A DNA stretch of 64,000 nt from Verrucomicrobiia bacterium (GTDB lineage: Bacteria; Verrucomicrobiota; Verrucomicrobiia; Palsa-1439), in the NCBI GenBank assembly GCA_022072455.1, contig JAJVHY010000012.1, forward strand, positions 169,236 through 233,235. Reading direction: 5' to 3'. The position numbers were made by a program, and so were the translations under genes. This document shows positions 52,110 to 60,619 of this stretch, in pieces (position 1 is the stretch's first letter; each line of letters opens with the position of its first letter). The notes below the pieces were generated by a model that saw only the letters and a list, made by a program, of their open reading frames with translations, had not been told where the DNA came from and searched no databases.

Positions 52110-52705
52110 GGCGTTTTCGCTGTGGTGGCCGCGGCGGCGGCGCGTTCTTGCAGTTGCCGCACGCGCAACACGGCGCGCCACCGGTCGTCCGCGCTGATTT
52201 GCGCGGCGTGCGCCGGCATGTTGCCTTGGCCGTACGTGATGATGTGAAAGAGTTGCCCGTCTTTCATCTGCCGGGCATGGTCGGCGGTCAACGATGGCGG
52301 CGGCGGGAAACCGCGCTTCGCTACCGGCCCGTCCCCCGCGCCGGTTGCGCCGTGGCACGGCAGACAGAACCGCTGGAACAGCACCGCGCCCCGGTCCAGC
52401 GCGACCGAGTTGGTGGCGCTGAACGGATTCGCCAATTCGATCCCGGCCCGCACGGCGTCCTGTGTCGTCGCCCGATACGGCAGCGCCGGCATCCCATAGG
52501 GAATCGTGCCGGGTGGCGGCGCTTGCATCGTTTTGCCGTCGGCAAAGTTCGCGTTCGGCGCGAACGTGTCGGACGGGACGGAGTGGACCATGTTCGGGAT
52601 GAACTCATAGTTCGGTTGCCGGTAATCGCGCGCGCCGATCCAGTTCACAGCCACCAGCGCGGCGAGGATGCCGGCCAGAACGATGTTGAGCAGCGTGCGC
52701 TTCAT
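52106..52705 (-). CDS. actE: Alternative Complex III subunit ActE (monohaem cytochrome c)
   Basis: A 199-residue cytochrome c: membrane anchor or signal (MKRTLLNIVLAGILAALVAV), then the conserved ActE region PNMVHSVPSDTFAPN and haem site CLPCH (near 119-123) with the distal methionine in GNMPAHAAQI. Start ATG 52705 overlaps the actD stop. It hands electrons from the complex to its partner. Confidence 0.9.
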   Translation of the reverse strand: MKRTLLNIVLAGILAALVAVNWIGARDYRQPNYEFIPNMVHSVPSDTFAPNANFADGKTMQAPPPGTIPYGMPALPYRATTQDAVRAGIELANPFSATNSVALDRGAVLFQRFCLPCHGATGAGDGPVAKRGFPPPPSLTADHARQMKDGQLFHIITYGQGNMPAHAAQISADDRWRAVLRVRQLQERAAAAATTAKTP

Positions 52706-53220
52706 GCCTCGTACTCCTCGGTCGCGACGGCGTGGAACTTCGCGCACAACGCCGCCGCCTCGACGGGGCTGAACACGGCGTCGGCTTCCTCGATCAACAA
52801 CGCAAACCGATCATCCGTCACGCGCGGATGCGGCAACACCGCCCGCTTGCCGGGCCGCAGACCGGCCGACAGCAGAAACGCGATCACCGTGCCGACACCG
52901 GCCAGCAACACCATCACCTCGAACGTCACCGGGATAAAGGCCGGTAGCGAGTCCCACGGTTTGCCGCTGACGTTGATGGGCCACGACACGGCGGTCGTCC
53001 AGTACTCGAACCACATTTTGAGGCCCGCCCCCAGCACGCCGAGCGCAAAACAAATCCACGGCAACCGCGACGGCGCAAACCCGGCGACCTTGTCCAGCCC
53101 GTGCACGGCGTACGGCGCGTGGATGTCCACGATCGTCCAGCCGCGTTCGCGCACCGCGCGTGCCGCGCCGAGGATGTCCTCCTCGCGTTCAAAGATGCCC
53201 ATGAAAATCCGCCGGCTCAC
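52702..53220 (-). CDS. actD: Alternative Complex III subunit ActD (DUF3341)
   Basis: A 172-residue DUF3341 protein: FEREEDILGAARAVRERGWTIVDIHAPYAVHGLD, two adjacent membrane helices (LPWICFALGVLGAGLKMW, about 58-75, and VMVLLAGVGTVIAFLLSAGL) with a conserved WSxPINVSGKPWDS loop between, and a C-terminal DDRFALLIEE stretch. The start is GTG 53220, overlapping the actC stop (GTGA); an internal ATG seven codons later is the alternative. It stabilises the complex. Confidence 0.87.
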   Translation of the reverse strand: MSRRIFMGIFEREEDILGAARAVRERGWTIVDIHAPYAVHGLDKVAGFAPSRLPWICFALGVLGAGLKMWFEYWTTAVSWPINVSGKPWDSLPAFIPVTFEVMVLLAGVGTVIAFLLSAGLRPGKRAVLPHPRVTDDRFALLIEEADAVFSPVEAAALCAKFHAVATEEYEA

Positions 53221-54632
53221 GCTTCCACCTCCTGCGCGGCACGCACCGGCGCCGCCGGCGCTGGCGCGGGCGCGTGATGTCCCTCGCGCAATACGCCTTT
53301 GACTTCCGCCATCGCGATCATCGGCAGGAACCGGCAGAACAACAGGAACGCCGAGAAGAACAGCCCGAACGTCCCGATAAACGTCAGCACTTCGATCAGC
53401 GACGGCGTGTACATCGCCCAGCTCGACGGCAGGTAATCCCGGTGCAACGAGCTGACGATGATCACAAACCGCTCGAACCACATGCCGACGTTGATGACCA
53501 GCGACAGCAGGAACACAATCATCAGATTGCCGCGAATGCGTTTGAACCAAAGCAACTGCGGCGTGATGACGTTGCACGACACCATGATCCAGTACGCCCA
53601 CGAATACGGGCCGAATGCGCGATTGATGAAGACAAACTGTTCGTATGGGTTGCCGGAGTACGCCGCGATGAAAAACTCCGTCAAGTACGCCAGCCCGACG
53701 AGCGAGCCGGTCAGGATGATGATCTTGCACATCGCCCCAACGTGCCGGTGCGTGAAATAATCTTCGAGGTGCACGACCTTGCGCGCGATCAACATCAACG
53801 TCAGCACCATCGCGAACCCAGAGAACACCGCGCCGCACACGAAGTACGGCGGGAAAATTGTCGTGTGCCAGCCCGGGATCACCGACGTGGCGAAATCCCA
53901 ACTCACAATCGTATGCACCGACACCACCAACGGCGTCGCCAGCCCGGCCAGCAGCATGTACAGGCTCTCATACCGGACCCACGTCCGGTACGAGCCGTCC
54001 CAGCCGAGGCTGAAAAACCCGGCCAGCCAGCGCCGCAATTTGCTCGTGGCCCGATCCCGGATCGTCGCCAAATCCGGCAACAGTCCCATGTACCAGAACC
54101 CCGCCGAGATGATGAAGTACGTCGAGATCGCGAAGAAATCCCACACCAGCGGCGACCGGAAGTTCACCCACAACGGCCCGCGGTTGTTCGGGTACGGAAA
54201 AATCCAGTAGAACAACCACGGCCGCCCCATGTGGATCAGCGGGAACAACCCCGCGCACATCACCGCAAACAACGTCATCGCTTCCGCCGCGCGATTGACC
54301 GACGTGCGCCACTTTTGCCGGAGCAGAAACAGAATCGCCGAGATCAACGTACCGGCATGGCCGATGCCGATCCAGAACACGAAGTTCGTGATGTCGAACG
54401 CCCAGCCGACCGTCTTGTTCAATCCCCACGTGCCGATGCCGGTCGCCATCTGGTAGATCATCGCCGCGCTGCCCACCGCCAGCATCGAGGCCGCAACGAG
54501 AAACGCGATCCACCACAACGCCGTCGGTTTCCGCTCGAAAATGCCGCAAATGTCCCGCGAGACATCGCTCAGGCTCTTGTTCCCCAGAATCCACGGGGGA
54601 CGCAGGTTTTGATGTTGGGCGTCAGTGCTCAT
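53217..54632 (-). CDS. actC: Alternative Complex III subunit ActC (NrfD-like, quinol binding)
   Basis: A 471-residue NrfD/PsrC family protein with about ten membrane helices: [49 protein letters not shown] (conserved H), [14 protein letters not shown], and [26 protein letters not shown]-like region. It forms the quinol pocket facing ActB. Start ATG 54632 has no clear ribosome site and lies behind a composite repeat, in contrast to the four-base overlaps of the rest of the operon, showing that the actB-actC junction was interrupted. Confidence 0.93.
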   Translation of the reverse strand: [471 protein letters not shown]

Positions 54633-54662
54633 ACAAAGTTACCGGTTAAAATCTGAAACGGC

Positions 54663-54735
54663 ATGAAACTGCAAATGAACGCGGATGGACACGAATACGC
54701 GGACATTGTCATGCTGAGCGGAGCGAAGCATCTCT
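54663..54735 (+). repeat. Composite dispersed repeat, left copy
   Basis: Two adjoining motifs: ATGAAACTGCAAATGAACGC followed by GGATGGACACGAATACGCGGA (54663-54703), then CATTGTCATGCTGAGCGGAG and CGAAGCATCTCT (54704-54735). The same two motifs occur in reverse orientation at 55819-55898. The second motif belongs to a dispersed type that reads CHSERSEES when translated. Confidence 0.75.
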
Positions 54736-54755
54736 GTTGTTTCAGCGTTTTCATA

Positions 54756-55790
54756 TTAGGAGGACGACTGCGTCGGCACAGGCCGGTGGTGCATGGCGTA
54801 GTTCAGCAAGTTGAGGGCTTTGGGACACTGACCGGTTTCGAACAAATCCATGTAAACGAAGACACCCACTGAAGTCATTAGTGGCCCAACACTTGTACGA
54901 AGCGCTGTTCCAGTCTGTAGGAACAACAACGCGCCCGGCGTTGCTTTCTTTCCGTGGAAGAGTTTACGCAACTCCGGCTCAGTGTTCACCTCGACCAAGT
55001 CACGATGTTTCTGTCCTGCAACTTCAAGAAGAACACTAAGCGGGCAATCCAACGAAGGCCACGCAGCGAAGTAAGGAAGCTTGCCTGAACGAAACTGATC
55101 CAAATTGAGAATGGGCCAGAGCAAGTTGTGATCAAGGACGTTCTTGAGGTTGAATACAACACAGCCAGTTTCCACTTTCGGTGAGTTCTCAATCTGGTTA
55201 ACACCCTCTTCCAATCTTTCGAACATCGTAAGAGGCGAGAACCCATTCAGCACCTTGCACGCAAGCCCCCAACGTTTCTCTTCCAGGGTTACGATGACAT
55301 CAGGGTTATCGCCCTTGGAATGATTGGGATCGTCCGTACTAACGTCTTTGCCAACGCGAAGGCTGATCAGGCCGATAAGCAACTCAAAAACCTTGTTGCT
55401 GGCTTCGTCCTGAAGAGCCACCACATTCTGAGGAGCAGACCCTTTGTTCAATAATGCCAAGTGCGGAATAAGGGCATCAAATCCCGGATGGCTGGATAGA
55501 TCGGTAATGTGCCGTACCAAATCCCAAAGTCCCAGAGCTTCGCTCCACGGTTTGCGAACGTCCTCCATCAAGTTGATTGGTTCAAGCCCCTTTCGCTGTC
55601 GCTCCCAGTCCATAATGCGAATGCAAATCCGCTCCAAATGCGAACCAGGAGCGATCACAATGCCGCGTGCTTTCAATACATCTTCAAACTGGCGAATCAT
55701 CACTCCAGCCTCAACAAAAGAACTGAGGTCTGATGGATTGAGTTCGGCAGGCTTTGGTGGTTGAGACTGCGAATGTGAGTTCGTGGCCAT
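54756..55790 (-). CDS. Unknown protein inserted in the act operon
   Basis: A 344-residue soluble protein I do not recognise. The N-terminus is Pro/Ser-rich (SQSQPPKPAELNPSD). Residues about 22-90 are helical with basic and acidic charge. The middle reads GDNPDVIVTLEEKRWGLACK (about 166-185), a strand-turn-strand with an Asp and a Lys that faintly recalls PD-(D/E)XK nucleases but with no acidic residue before the Lys. The rest is alpha/beta with no membrane helix. It is visibly more AT-rich than its neighbours, lies in the operon direction, and is flanked by inverted composite repeats, so it was probably acquired. Confidence 0.7.
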   Translation of the reverse strand: MATNSHSQSQPPKPAELNPSDLSSFVEAGVMIRQFEDVLKARGIVIAPGSHLERICIRIMDWERQRKGLEPINLMEDVRKPWSEALGLWDLVRHITDLSSHPGFDALIPHLALLNKGSAPQNVVALQDEASNKVFELLIGLISLRVGKDVSTDDPNHSKGDNPDVIVTLEEKRWGLACKVLNGFSPLTMFERLEEGVNQIENSPKVETGCVVFNLKNVLDHNLLWPILNLDQFRSGKLPYFAAWPSLDCPLSVLLEVAGQKHRDLVEVNTEPELRKLFHGKKATPGALLFLQTGTALRTSVGPLMTSVGVFVYMDLFETGQCPKALNLLNYAMHHRPVPTQSSS

Positions 55791-55818
55791 TTCGTTTATC
55801 CCTGCGGTGACAAAGTGA

Positions 55819-55898
55819 GAGATTCTTCGCTTCGCTCAGAATGACAACTGGCAAAATTCGATCTGCGTTCATCCGTATTCATCTGCGGTTTCATCCGG
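55819..55898 (-). repeat. Composite dispersed repeat, right (inverted) copy
   Basis: On the minus strand ATGAAACCGCAGATGAATAC and GGATGAACGCAGATC (from 55895 down), then a short spacer and TTGTCATTCTGAGCGAAGCG with AAGAATCTC. This is the left copy inverted. It contains the actB stop codon, so the end of ActB (HETHKNAG) may have been rewritten by the insertion. Confidence 0.75.
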
Positions 55899-58773
55899 CG
55901 TTTTTGTGTGTCTCGTGGTTTTTGCCGGCCCGGTCGCGCACGAGCGTCAAGTAACCGATGGCCGGGCGCACGTTCAATTCCTCCAGCACCAAATAATGTC
56001 GCGGATTCTTTCGCGCCTGCGCCACCGCGCTGTTCGGGTCGTTGCGGTCGCCGAACACAATCGCCTGCGCCGGGCACGATTGCTGGCAGGCGGTTTGAAT
56101 CACGCCGTCGGCCGGCAGTTTGCCGTCCTTCTTCGCCACGATGGTCGCTTCCTGAATGCGCTGGACGCACAACGAACATTTCTCCATCACGCCGCGCGTG
56201 CGCACCGTGACGCTCGGATTGAGCACGAGATTCTCGACGGGATCATCATGCCGGTAGTTGAACCAGTTGAACCGCCGGACCTTGTACGGACAGTTGTTCG
56301 CGCAGTACCGCGTGCCGACGCACCGGTTGTACGCCTGCGCGTTCAAGCCTTCCTCCGTGTGCACCGTCGCCAACACCGGGCAGACCGCCTCGCACGGCGC
56401 GTTCTCGCAGTGCTGACAGAGCATCGGCTGGTGCGCCACGGTCACGTCGTCGCCGTCGCCCTTGTAATACCGGTCAATCCGCATCCAGTGCATGTCGCGC
56501 CGGCGTTGCACCTCGTCGCGGCCCACGACCGGCACGTTGTTCTCCACCTGGCAGGCCAACACACACGCCGAGCAGCCCGTACACTTCGTCAAATCAATCA
56601 CCATCGCCCATTGCCGGCCCGGATACTTGTGGTCGGGCGGATACAAATCTTCCTTCGGCAAATGATGCTTGTGGATGCCGGCGGCCGGGTCATGCCGGTA
56701 TTCGGCGAGCGTCGTTTCCTGAATGCACGGCCGCACCAGTCCACCGGCCGGCGCGAGTTTCTCCGGCACCGTGATGTAATGATACGTTTGCGTCGAAGCC
56801 AACTCCCGGCGCGTACCGGTCTTCACGAGCTTCGCGCCCGGCGCCACAAGTTTCCCGACCGGCAACAGCGGCGCGATGTTCACGCCCACCATGCAGTTCG
56901 CGCCGAGCGTCGGATTGCGTTGAATCCATTTCGGCCCGACATCGGCAAACCGTTTCGTCATCTGCTGGCCGTAGCCAATCGCCACCGCCACCACATCGTC
57001 ATGCTGGCCGGGCTGCACGTACACCGGCAACTCGACCGCCGCGCCGTTCGCTTCGATCCGCACCACGTCGCCCTCGGTCAACCCGAGTTTCGCCGCCGCG
57101 CCGACCGACACGCACGCATAATTGTCCCACGTCACCTTGCTGACCGGGTCCGGCAACTCCTGCAACCACGGGTTGAACGCCTGCCGGCCATCGCCCAGCC
57201 CGACTTTCGCGTAGCCCACGAGCGTCAATCCGCCCGCCGCCGCCGTGACCGACTTCACAACCGATCGATCAAATGATTTCACCGCAACCGGCTTGCGCTC
57301 GATCAGCGCGAACCCGTCATGCACGGCCTTCTCCCAGGAAATCTCTTCCTGCCAATGCCCGCGCACAATGTCGTATGCCGACTGCGGTTTGCCGAGCCAC
57401 GCGGCGAGCGTCTCGATCAACGCCCGCGTCTGTCCGCGCGGCACGATGACCGGCTGGCTGATCCCGACCACACCGCTGACCGGCTCCGCGTCGCTCCACG
57501 TCTCAAACTCATTTGTCTCCGCGCAAACGACATTGGCCTTGGCCGTCGTCTCATCGGCGCGCTGCGCGACGCAGACGACGTAGCGGGCCTTCCCCACCGG
57601 CAACGCCACGTCGTACACGGGATTGACCCCGGCAATGATGAGCGTACCGACTTTACCGTCATTCAACTCGCGCGCCAACTCCGCCAGCGCGTTGTCGTCG
57701 CCGCGTTTCTGGAGCGACGGCGCGGCGATGTCGAGTGTGTGTCCGTAGTTGCCGAGCAGGTCGTTGATGAAATTGACGAGCGCCTGCGCCGCGACATCTT
57801 GTTCGCCGCAGACGACGAGACTGTGCCCGCGCGCGTGCCACAACTTCTCGGAGGCTTCGTCCAGATCGTGCCCGGTAACGGCGGTGTCGAACTTCGCGCC
57901 CGCTTTTTGCGCGATGCGGGCGGCCAGTTGCGTGAGCGCCGCGCCCGTTTCGCCCGGCGCGAGCCGGTAACGTTTGTCGGCGTTGCTGCCGGTCAGCGTG
58001 GTGGTTGACTCAAACTGCGCGTGCCACGCGGTCTGGTCGTCGAGCTTGCGGCCCTGCGCGTAACCGGCCGTGTGTTCGACCGGGCTGATCCACCCGCCAA
58101 GGAAATCCGCGCCAAAACTGACAATGACCCGCGCTTGATCAAACCGGTAACGCGGCAACACGCGCGTGCCGTGCGTCTGTTCGTGCGCGTCGGCAATCGC
58201 GGAACTGGAGAGCGGATCGTACTCGATCCATTTCGCGCCGGCATGGGCGTCCACAAATTGTTGGATCATCGCGCGCGTCGTCGGGCTGAGAATCGTCCGG
58301 GTCAGGATGCGGACGTTGTTCAGCCGTGACTTCACGGCGGCGTCCACGGCGTCCCACGTGGCCGGTTGGCCGTCGAGGATCGGCTGCTGGAAGCGGAGGC
58401 TGTCGTACAAGCCGAGCAACGACGCCTGGCCGATGGCGCACAAACCGCCTTTCGACAGCGGATGCGCCGGCAAGCCTTCGAGTTTGATCGGGCGGCCATC
58501 GAGTGTCTTGATCAACGCGCCGCAACCGGCCTCGCAGCCGTGGCAGACGGAGGCGTAGTGGACCGCGGTGCCGGGGATGAGTTCTTCGGGCGCTTTGTCG
58601 TGCGGGATGATTTTTCCGATGGGCGCGCGCTGGCAACCGGCCAGCGCTGCGGCGAACACGGTGAAGCCAGCGGCCTTGATGAAGTCGCGCCGGTTGAACG
58701 GAGCCGGGCCGGGAGCGAACTCGTCGCTGTGTTCCGGATTCCGTTCGGTGGGTGATTTCCAGTAGGGGTTCAT
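55891..58773 (-). CDS. actB: Alternative Complex III subunit ActB (molybdopterin-like fold plus Fe-S domain)
   Basis: A 960-residue ActB. Tat-type signal RRDFIKAAG (27-35) is followed by a hydrophobic stretch ending GC. The ActB1 half resembles molybdopterin oxidoreductases but lacks a cofactor site; the ActB2 half carries four ferredoxin-like clusters (CTGCSACVLACQVENNVP, CQHCENAPCEAVCPV, CVGTRYCANNCPYKVRRF, CSLCVQRIQEATI, CQQSCPAQAI). It is the periplasmic iron-sulfur subunit. Start MNPYWKSPT at 58773 follows the actA stop by one base. The last residues extend into the right composite repeat. Confidence 0.94.
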   Translation of the reverse strand: MNPYWKSPTERNPEHSDEFAPGPAPFNRRDFIKAAGFTVFAAALAGCQRAPIGKIIPHDKAPEELIPGTAVHYASVCHGCEAGCGALIKTLDGRPIKLEGLPAHPLSKGGLCAIGQASLLGLYDSLRFQQPILDGQPATWDAVDAAVKSRLNNVRILTRTILSPTTRAMIQQFVDAHAGAKWIEYDPLSSSAIADAHEQTHGTRVLPRYRFDQARVIVSFGADFLGGWISPVEHTAGYAQGRKLDDQTAWHAQFESTTTLTGSNADKRYRLAPGETGAALTQLAARIAQKAGAKFDTAVTGHDLDEASEKLWHARGHSLVVCGEQDVAAQALVNFINDLLGNYGHTLDIAAPSLQKRGDDNALAELARELNDGKVGTLIIAGVNPVYDVALPVGKARYVVCVAQRADETTAKANVVCAETNEFETWSDAEPVSGVVGISQPVIVPRGQTRALIETLAAWLGKPQSAYDIVRGHWQEEISWEKAVHDGFALIERKPVAVKSFDRSVVKSVTAAAGGLTLVGYAKVGLGDGRQAFNPWLQELPDPVSKVTWDNYACVSVGAAAKLGLTEGDVVRIEANGAAVELPVYVQPGQHDDVVAVAIGYGQQMTKRFADVGPKWIQRNPTLGANCMVGVNIAPLLPVGKLVAPGAKLVKTGTRRELASTQTYHYITVPEKLAPAGGLVRPCIQETTLAEYRHDPAAGIHKHHLPKEDLYPPDHKYPGRQWAMVIDLTKCTGCSACVLACQVENNVPVVGRDEVQRRRDMHWMRIDRYYKGDGDDVTVAHQPMLCQHCENAPCEAVCPVLATVHTEEGLNAQAYNRCVGTRYCANNCPYKVRRFNWFNYRHDDPVENLVLNPSVTVRTRGVMEKCSLCVQRIQEATIVAKKDGKLPADGVIQTACQQSCPAQAIVFGDRNDPNSAVAQARKNPRHYLVLEELNVRPAIGYLTLVRDRAGKNHETHKNAG

Positions 58774-58774
58774 C

Positions 58775-59380
58775 TTAGTAATGACAAGTGGTGCAATCGA
58801 TCGGCGCATGGACGGCCTTGCCGGCGACGCCGGTCTGGTTGGCTTGCCGGTGACAGTTGACGCACCAGCCCATCGTCAGCGGCGAGAACTGCCGGACTTT
58901 GTCCATCGTCTCGACCGGCCCGTGGCAGGTCTGGCATTTGACGCCGGCATAAACGTGCGGACGGTGATCGAAATAAGCGAAGTCGGGGAGGTTGTGGATG
59001 CGATTCCAGACAATCGGTTTTTCGGCGTAGAGTTTGGCGATCTCGGGCGAAGTGATTTTCTGCGGGGCGCGTTTCTCGGCGGCGGCGCGTTTGTCTTCCT
59101 CCTGCACCGCGCCCCAAGTGGCGGTGATGAACTTGTGACAGTTCAGGCAGGTGCTGGCCGCCGGCACGCCCGCATACCGGCTGCGCTCGGCGCCGGTGTG
59201 GCAGTACTGGCAGTCAATGCCGAGTTCGCCCGCGTGCAGCCGGTGCGAGTAGGCTATCGGCTGGTCCGGCTCGTAGTCCTGCTGGTTGCCGGGCAGGCGG
59301 AACCGGTCCGCGCCGACGACCATGATGGTCAACGTCAACGCGATGCCGGCCAGCAGGATGTAAGTCAGAATTTGTTTCAT
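58775..59380 (-). CDS. actA: Alternative Complex III subunit ActA (pentahaem cytochrome c)
   Basis: A 201-residue multihaem cytochrome with an N-terminal membrane anchor (LTYILLAGIALTLTIMVVG) and five haem motifs: CQYCH, CLNCH, CQTCH, CVNCH and CTTCH, the last next to the C-terminus. This matches ActA, the periplasmic electron-transfer subunit. ATG 59380 is one base from the narI stop, joining the nitrate reductase and ACIII genes. Confidence 0.93.
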   Translation of the reverse strand: MKQILTYILLAGIALTLTIMVVGADRFRLPGNQQDYEPDQPIAYSHRLHAGELGIDCQYCHTGAERSRYAGVPAASTCLNCHKFITATWGAVQEEDKRAAAEKRAPQKITSPEIAKLYAEKPIVWNRIHNLPDFAYFDHRPHVYAGVKCQTCHGPVETMDKVRQFSPLTMGWCVNCHRQANQTGVAGKAVHAPIDCTTCHY

Positions 59381-59381
59381 C

Positions 59382-60083
59382 TCACCGGGCTTTGGTTTCC
59401 GTCACGCTGTTCCAACGCACGACCTGTGTGCGCCGCCAGAGGTAAGGATTCGGGACGACCAACACGTGCGCCAACCGGGTGAACGGCCACACCCAGAGCA
59501 GCACGTACGCGTTGAGGATGTGCGCCTTGACCAGCCACGGCAGGCCGGCCACGTAGCTCGTGTCGGGGCTGAATTTCACAATGGACCAGAGGTACGGCGT
59601 CATCGTCGCGGCGAACCACGATGATCCCCACGGATACATCACCGCCACGCCGATGCCGGTCAGCACTTGCGTCACCAACAGCCCGTACAGCGTCCAGTCC
59701 AGCGGGCTGGTGACCATGCGCAACTGCGGCGTCGTGAACCGGCGCACGAGGCCGGCGATCAGTCCCACGATGGTCATCACGCCCAGCGCCAGTCCGGTAA
59801 TTTCGAGCGCGTACAACCGCAGCGGGACGCTGTTCCACGCGAGGACGCCGCGCGGGATGAAGAATGCGAGGAAATGCCCGGCCAGCACGAGGATGATGCC
59901 GTAGTGAAACGGCACGAGCGCCCAGAAATGCGATTTGTTCTCCAGAAACTGCGACGACAAACTCGAATAGGTGAACGGCTGGGTCCGGTAGCGGTAGATG
60001 CTGACCAGCAGAAACGTCACGGCCACCACATACGGCAGGGCCATGAACAGGATGACGTTGAGGAATTGGTTGAGTGTAGTCAT
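59382..60083 (-). CDS. narI: Respiratory nitrate reductase gamma subunit (cytochrome b)
   Basis: A 233-residue NarI with five membrane helices and histidine ligands for two haems b (FHYGIILVLAGHFLAFFIP, VKAHILNAYVLLWVWPFTRLAHVL). It anchors NarGH and oxidises quinol. Start MTTLNQFLNV at 60083 overlaps the narJ stop by four bases; the longer frame upstream is out of family. Confidence 0.94.
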   Translation of the reverse strand: MTTLNQFLNVILFMALPYVVAVTFLLVSIYRYRTQPFTYSSLSSQFLENKSHFWALVPFHYGIILVLAGHFLAFFIPRGVLAWNSVPLRLYALEITGLALGVMTIVGLIAGLVRRFTTPQLRMVTSPLDWTLYGLLVTQVLTGIGVAVMYPWGSSWFAATMTPYLWSIVKFSPDTSYVAGLPWLVKAHILNAYVLLWVWPFTRLAHVLVVPNPYLWRRTQVVRWNSVTETKAR

Positions 60084-60619
60084 GTCAATGCCGCCTCCGC
60101 TTGCGCGCCGTACACGACGCCCAGCAGCGCGCGCACGCCCTGGATGATGTGCCGGTACGGATTGGTTTCGTCCATTGCCGCCAACAGTTTCTCGACGCCG
60201 GGCAACACGCACGTCGCCGCAAAATCCGCCGCCGCCGCGTCCTCCATCCGCCCCAGCAACCGGAGCACGTGCGGCAAATGGTCCGGTAACTCGCTCGTCT
60301 CCGGCAAGCCCAGCCGCCGCGATTCGGTGCGGAGTTTTGCTAGAAATAATCCGCGGTTGTAGTCCTCAGCAAACAACTGCCAGCCGATGTCGAGCGTGCA
60401 TTTCGGGTTAAAATCAAACATTTGGATGAACTGCTCTTCGTGCCCGGCCACCGACAACGATTCCGTCGCGGCAGCAAACGCGTCCACGTGCGCCGCCACG
60501 GCCGGCCAGTCCGCGCGCAGCAGCGTCCGGCAGGCTTCCACGTGGCCGGGATACGCTGCCGTTGGGTATTCCAAGACCAGCGCCAACACTTCACAGACCG
60601 CCGGTAGGTTGCCGGTCAT
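60080..60619 (-). CDS. narJ: Nitrate reductase molybdenum cofactor assembly chaperone
   Basis: A 179-residue TorD-like all-helical chaperone that helps insert the molybdenum cofactor and Fe-S clusters into NarG. Seen: LALVLEYPTAAYPGHVEACRTLL, the conserved GHEEQFIQMFDFNPKCTLDIGWQLFAEDYNRGLFLAKL region (about 58-95), and LPDHLPHVLRLLG. Overlaps narH and narI by four bases each. Confidence 0.93.
   Translation of the reverse strand: MTGNLPAVCEVLALVLEYPTAAYPGHVEACRTLLRADWPAVAAHVDAFAAATESLSVAGHEEQFIQMFDFNPKCTLDIGWQLFAEDYNRGLFLAKLRTESRRLGLPETSELPDHLPHVLRLLGRMEDAAAADFAATCVLPGVEKLLAAMDETNPYRHIIQGVRALLGVVYGAQAEAALT

Noticed and set aside
54756..55790. PD-(D/E)XK nuclease for the unknown inserted protein
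   Set aside because: Only an Asp and a Lys fit; the acidic residue expected before the Lys is alanine. Too weak to name a function.
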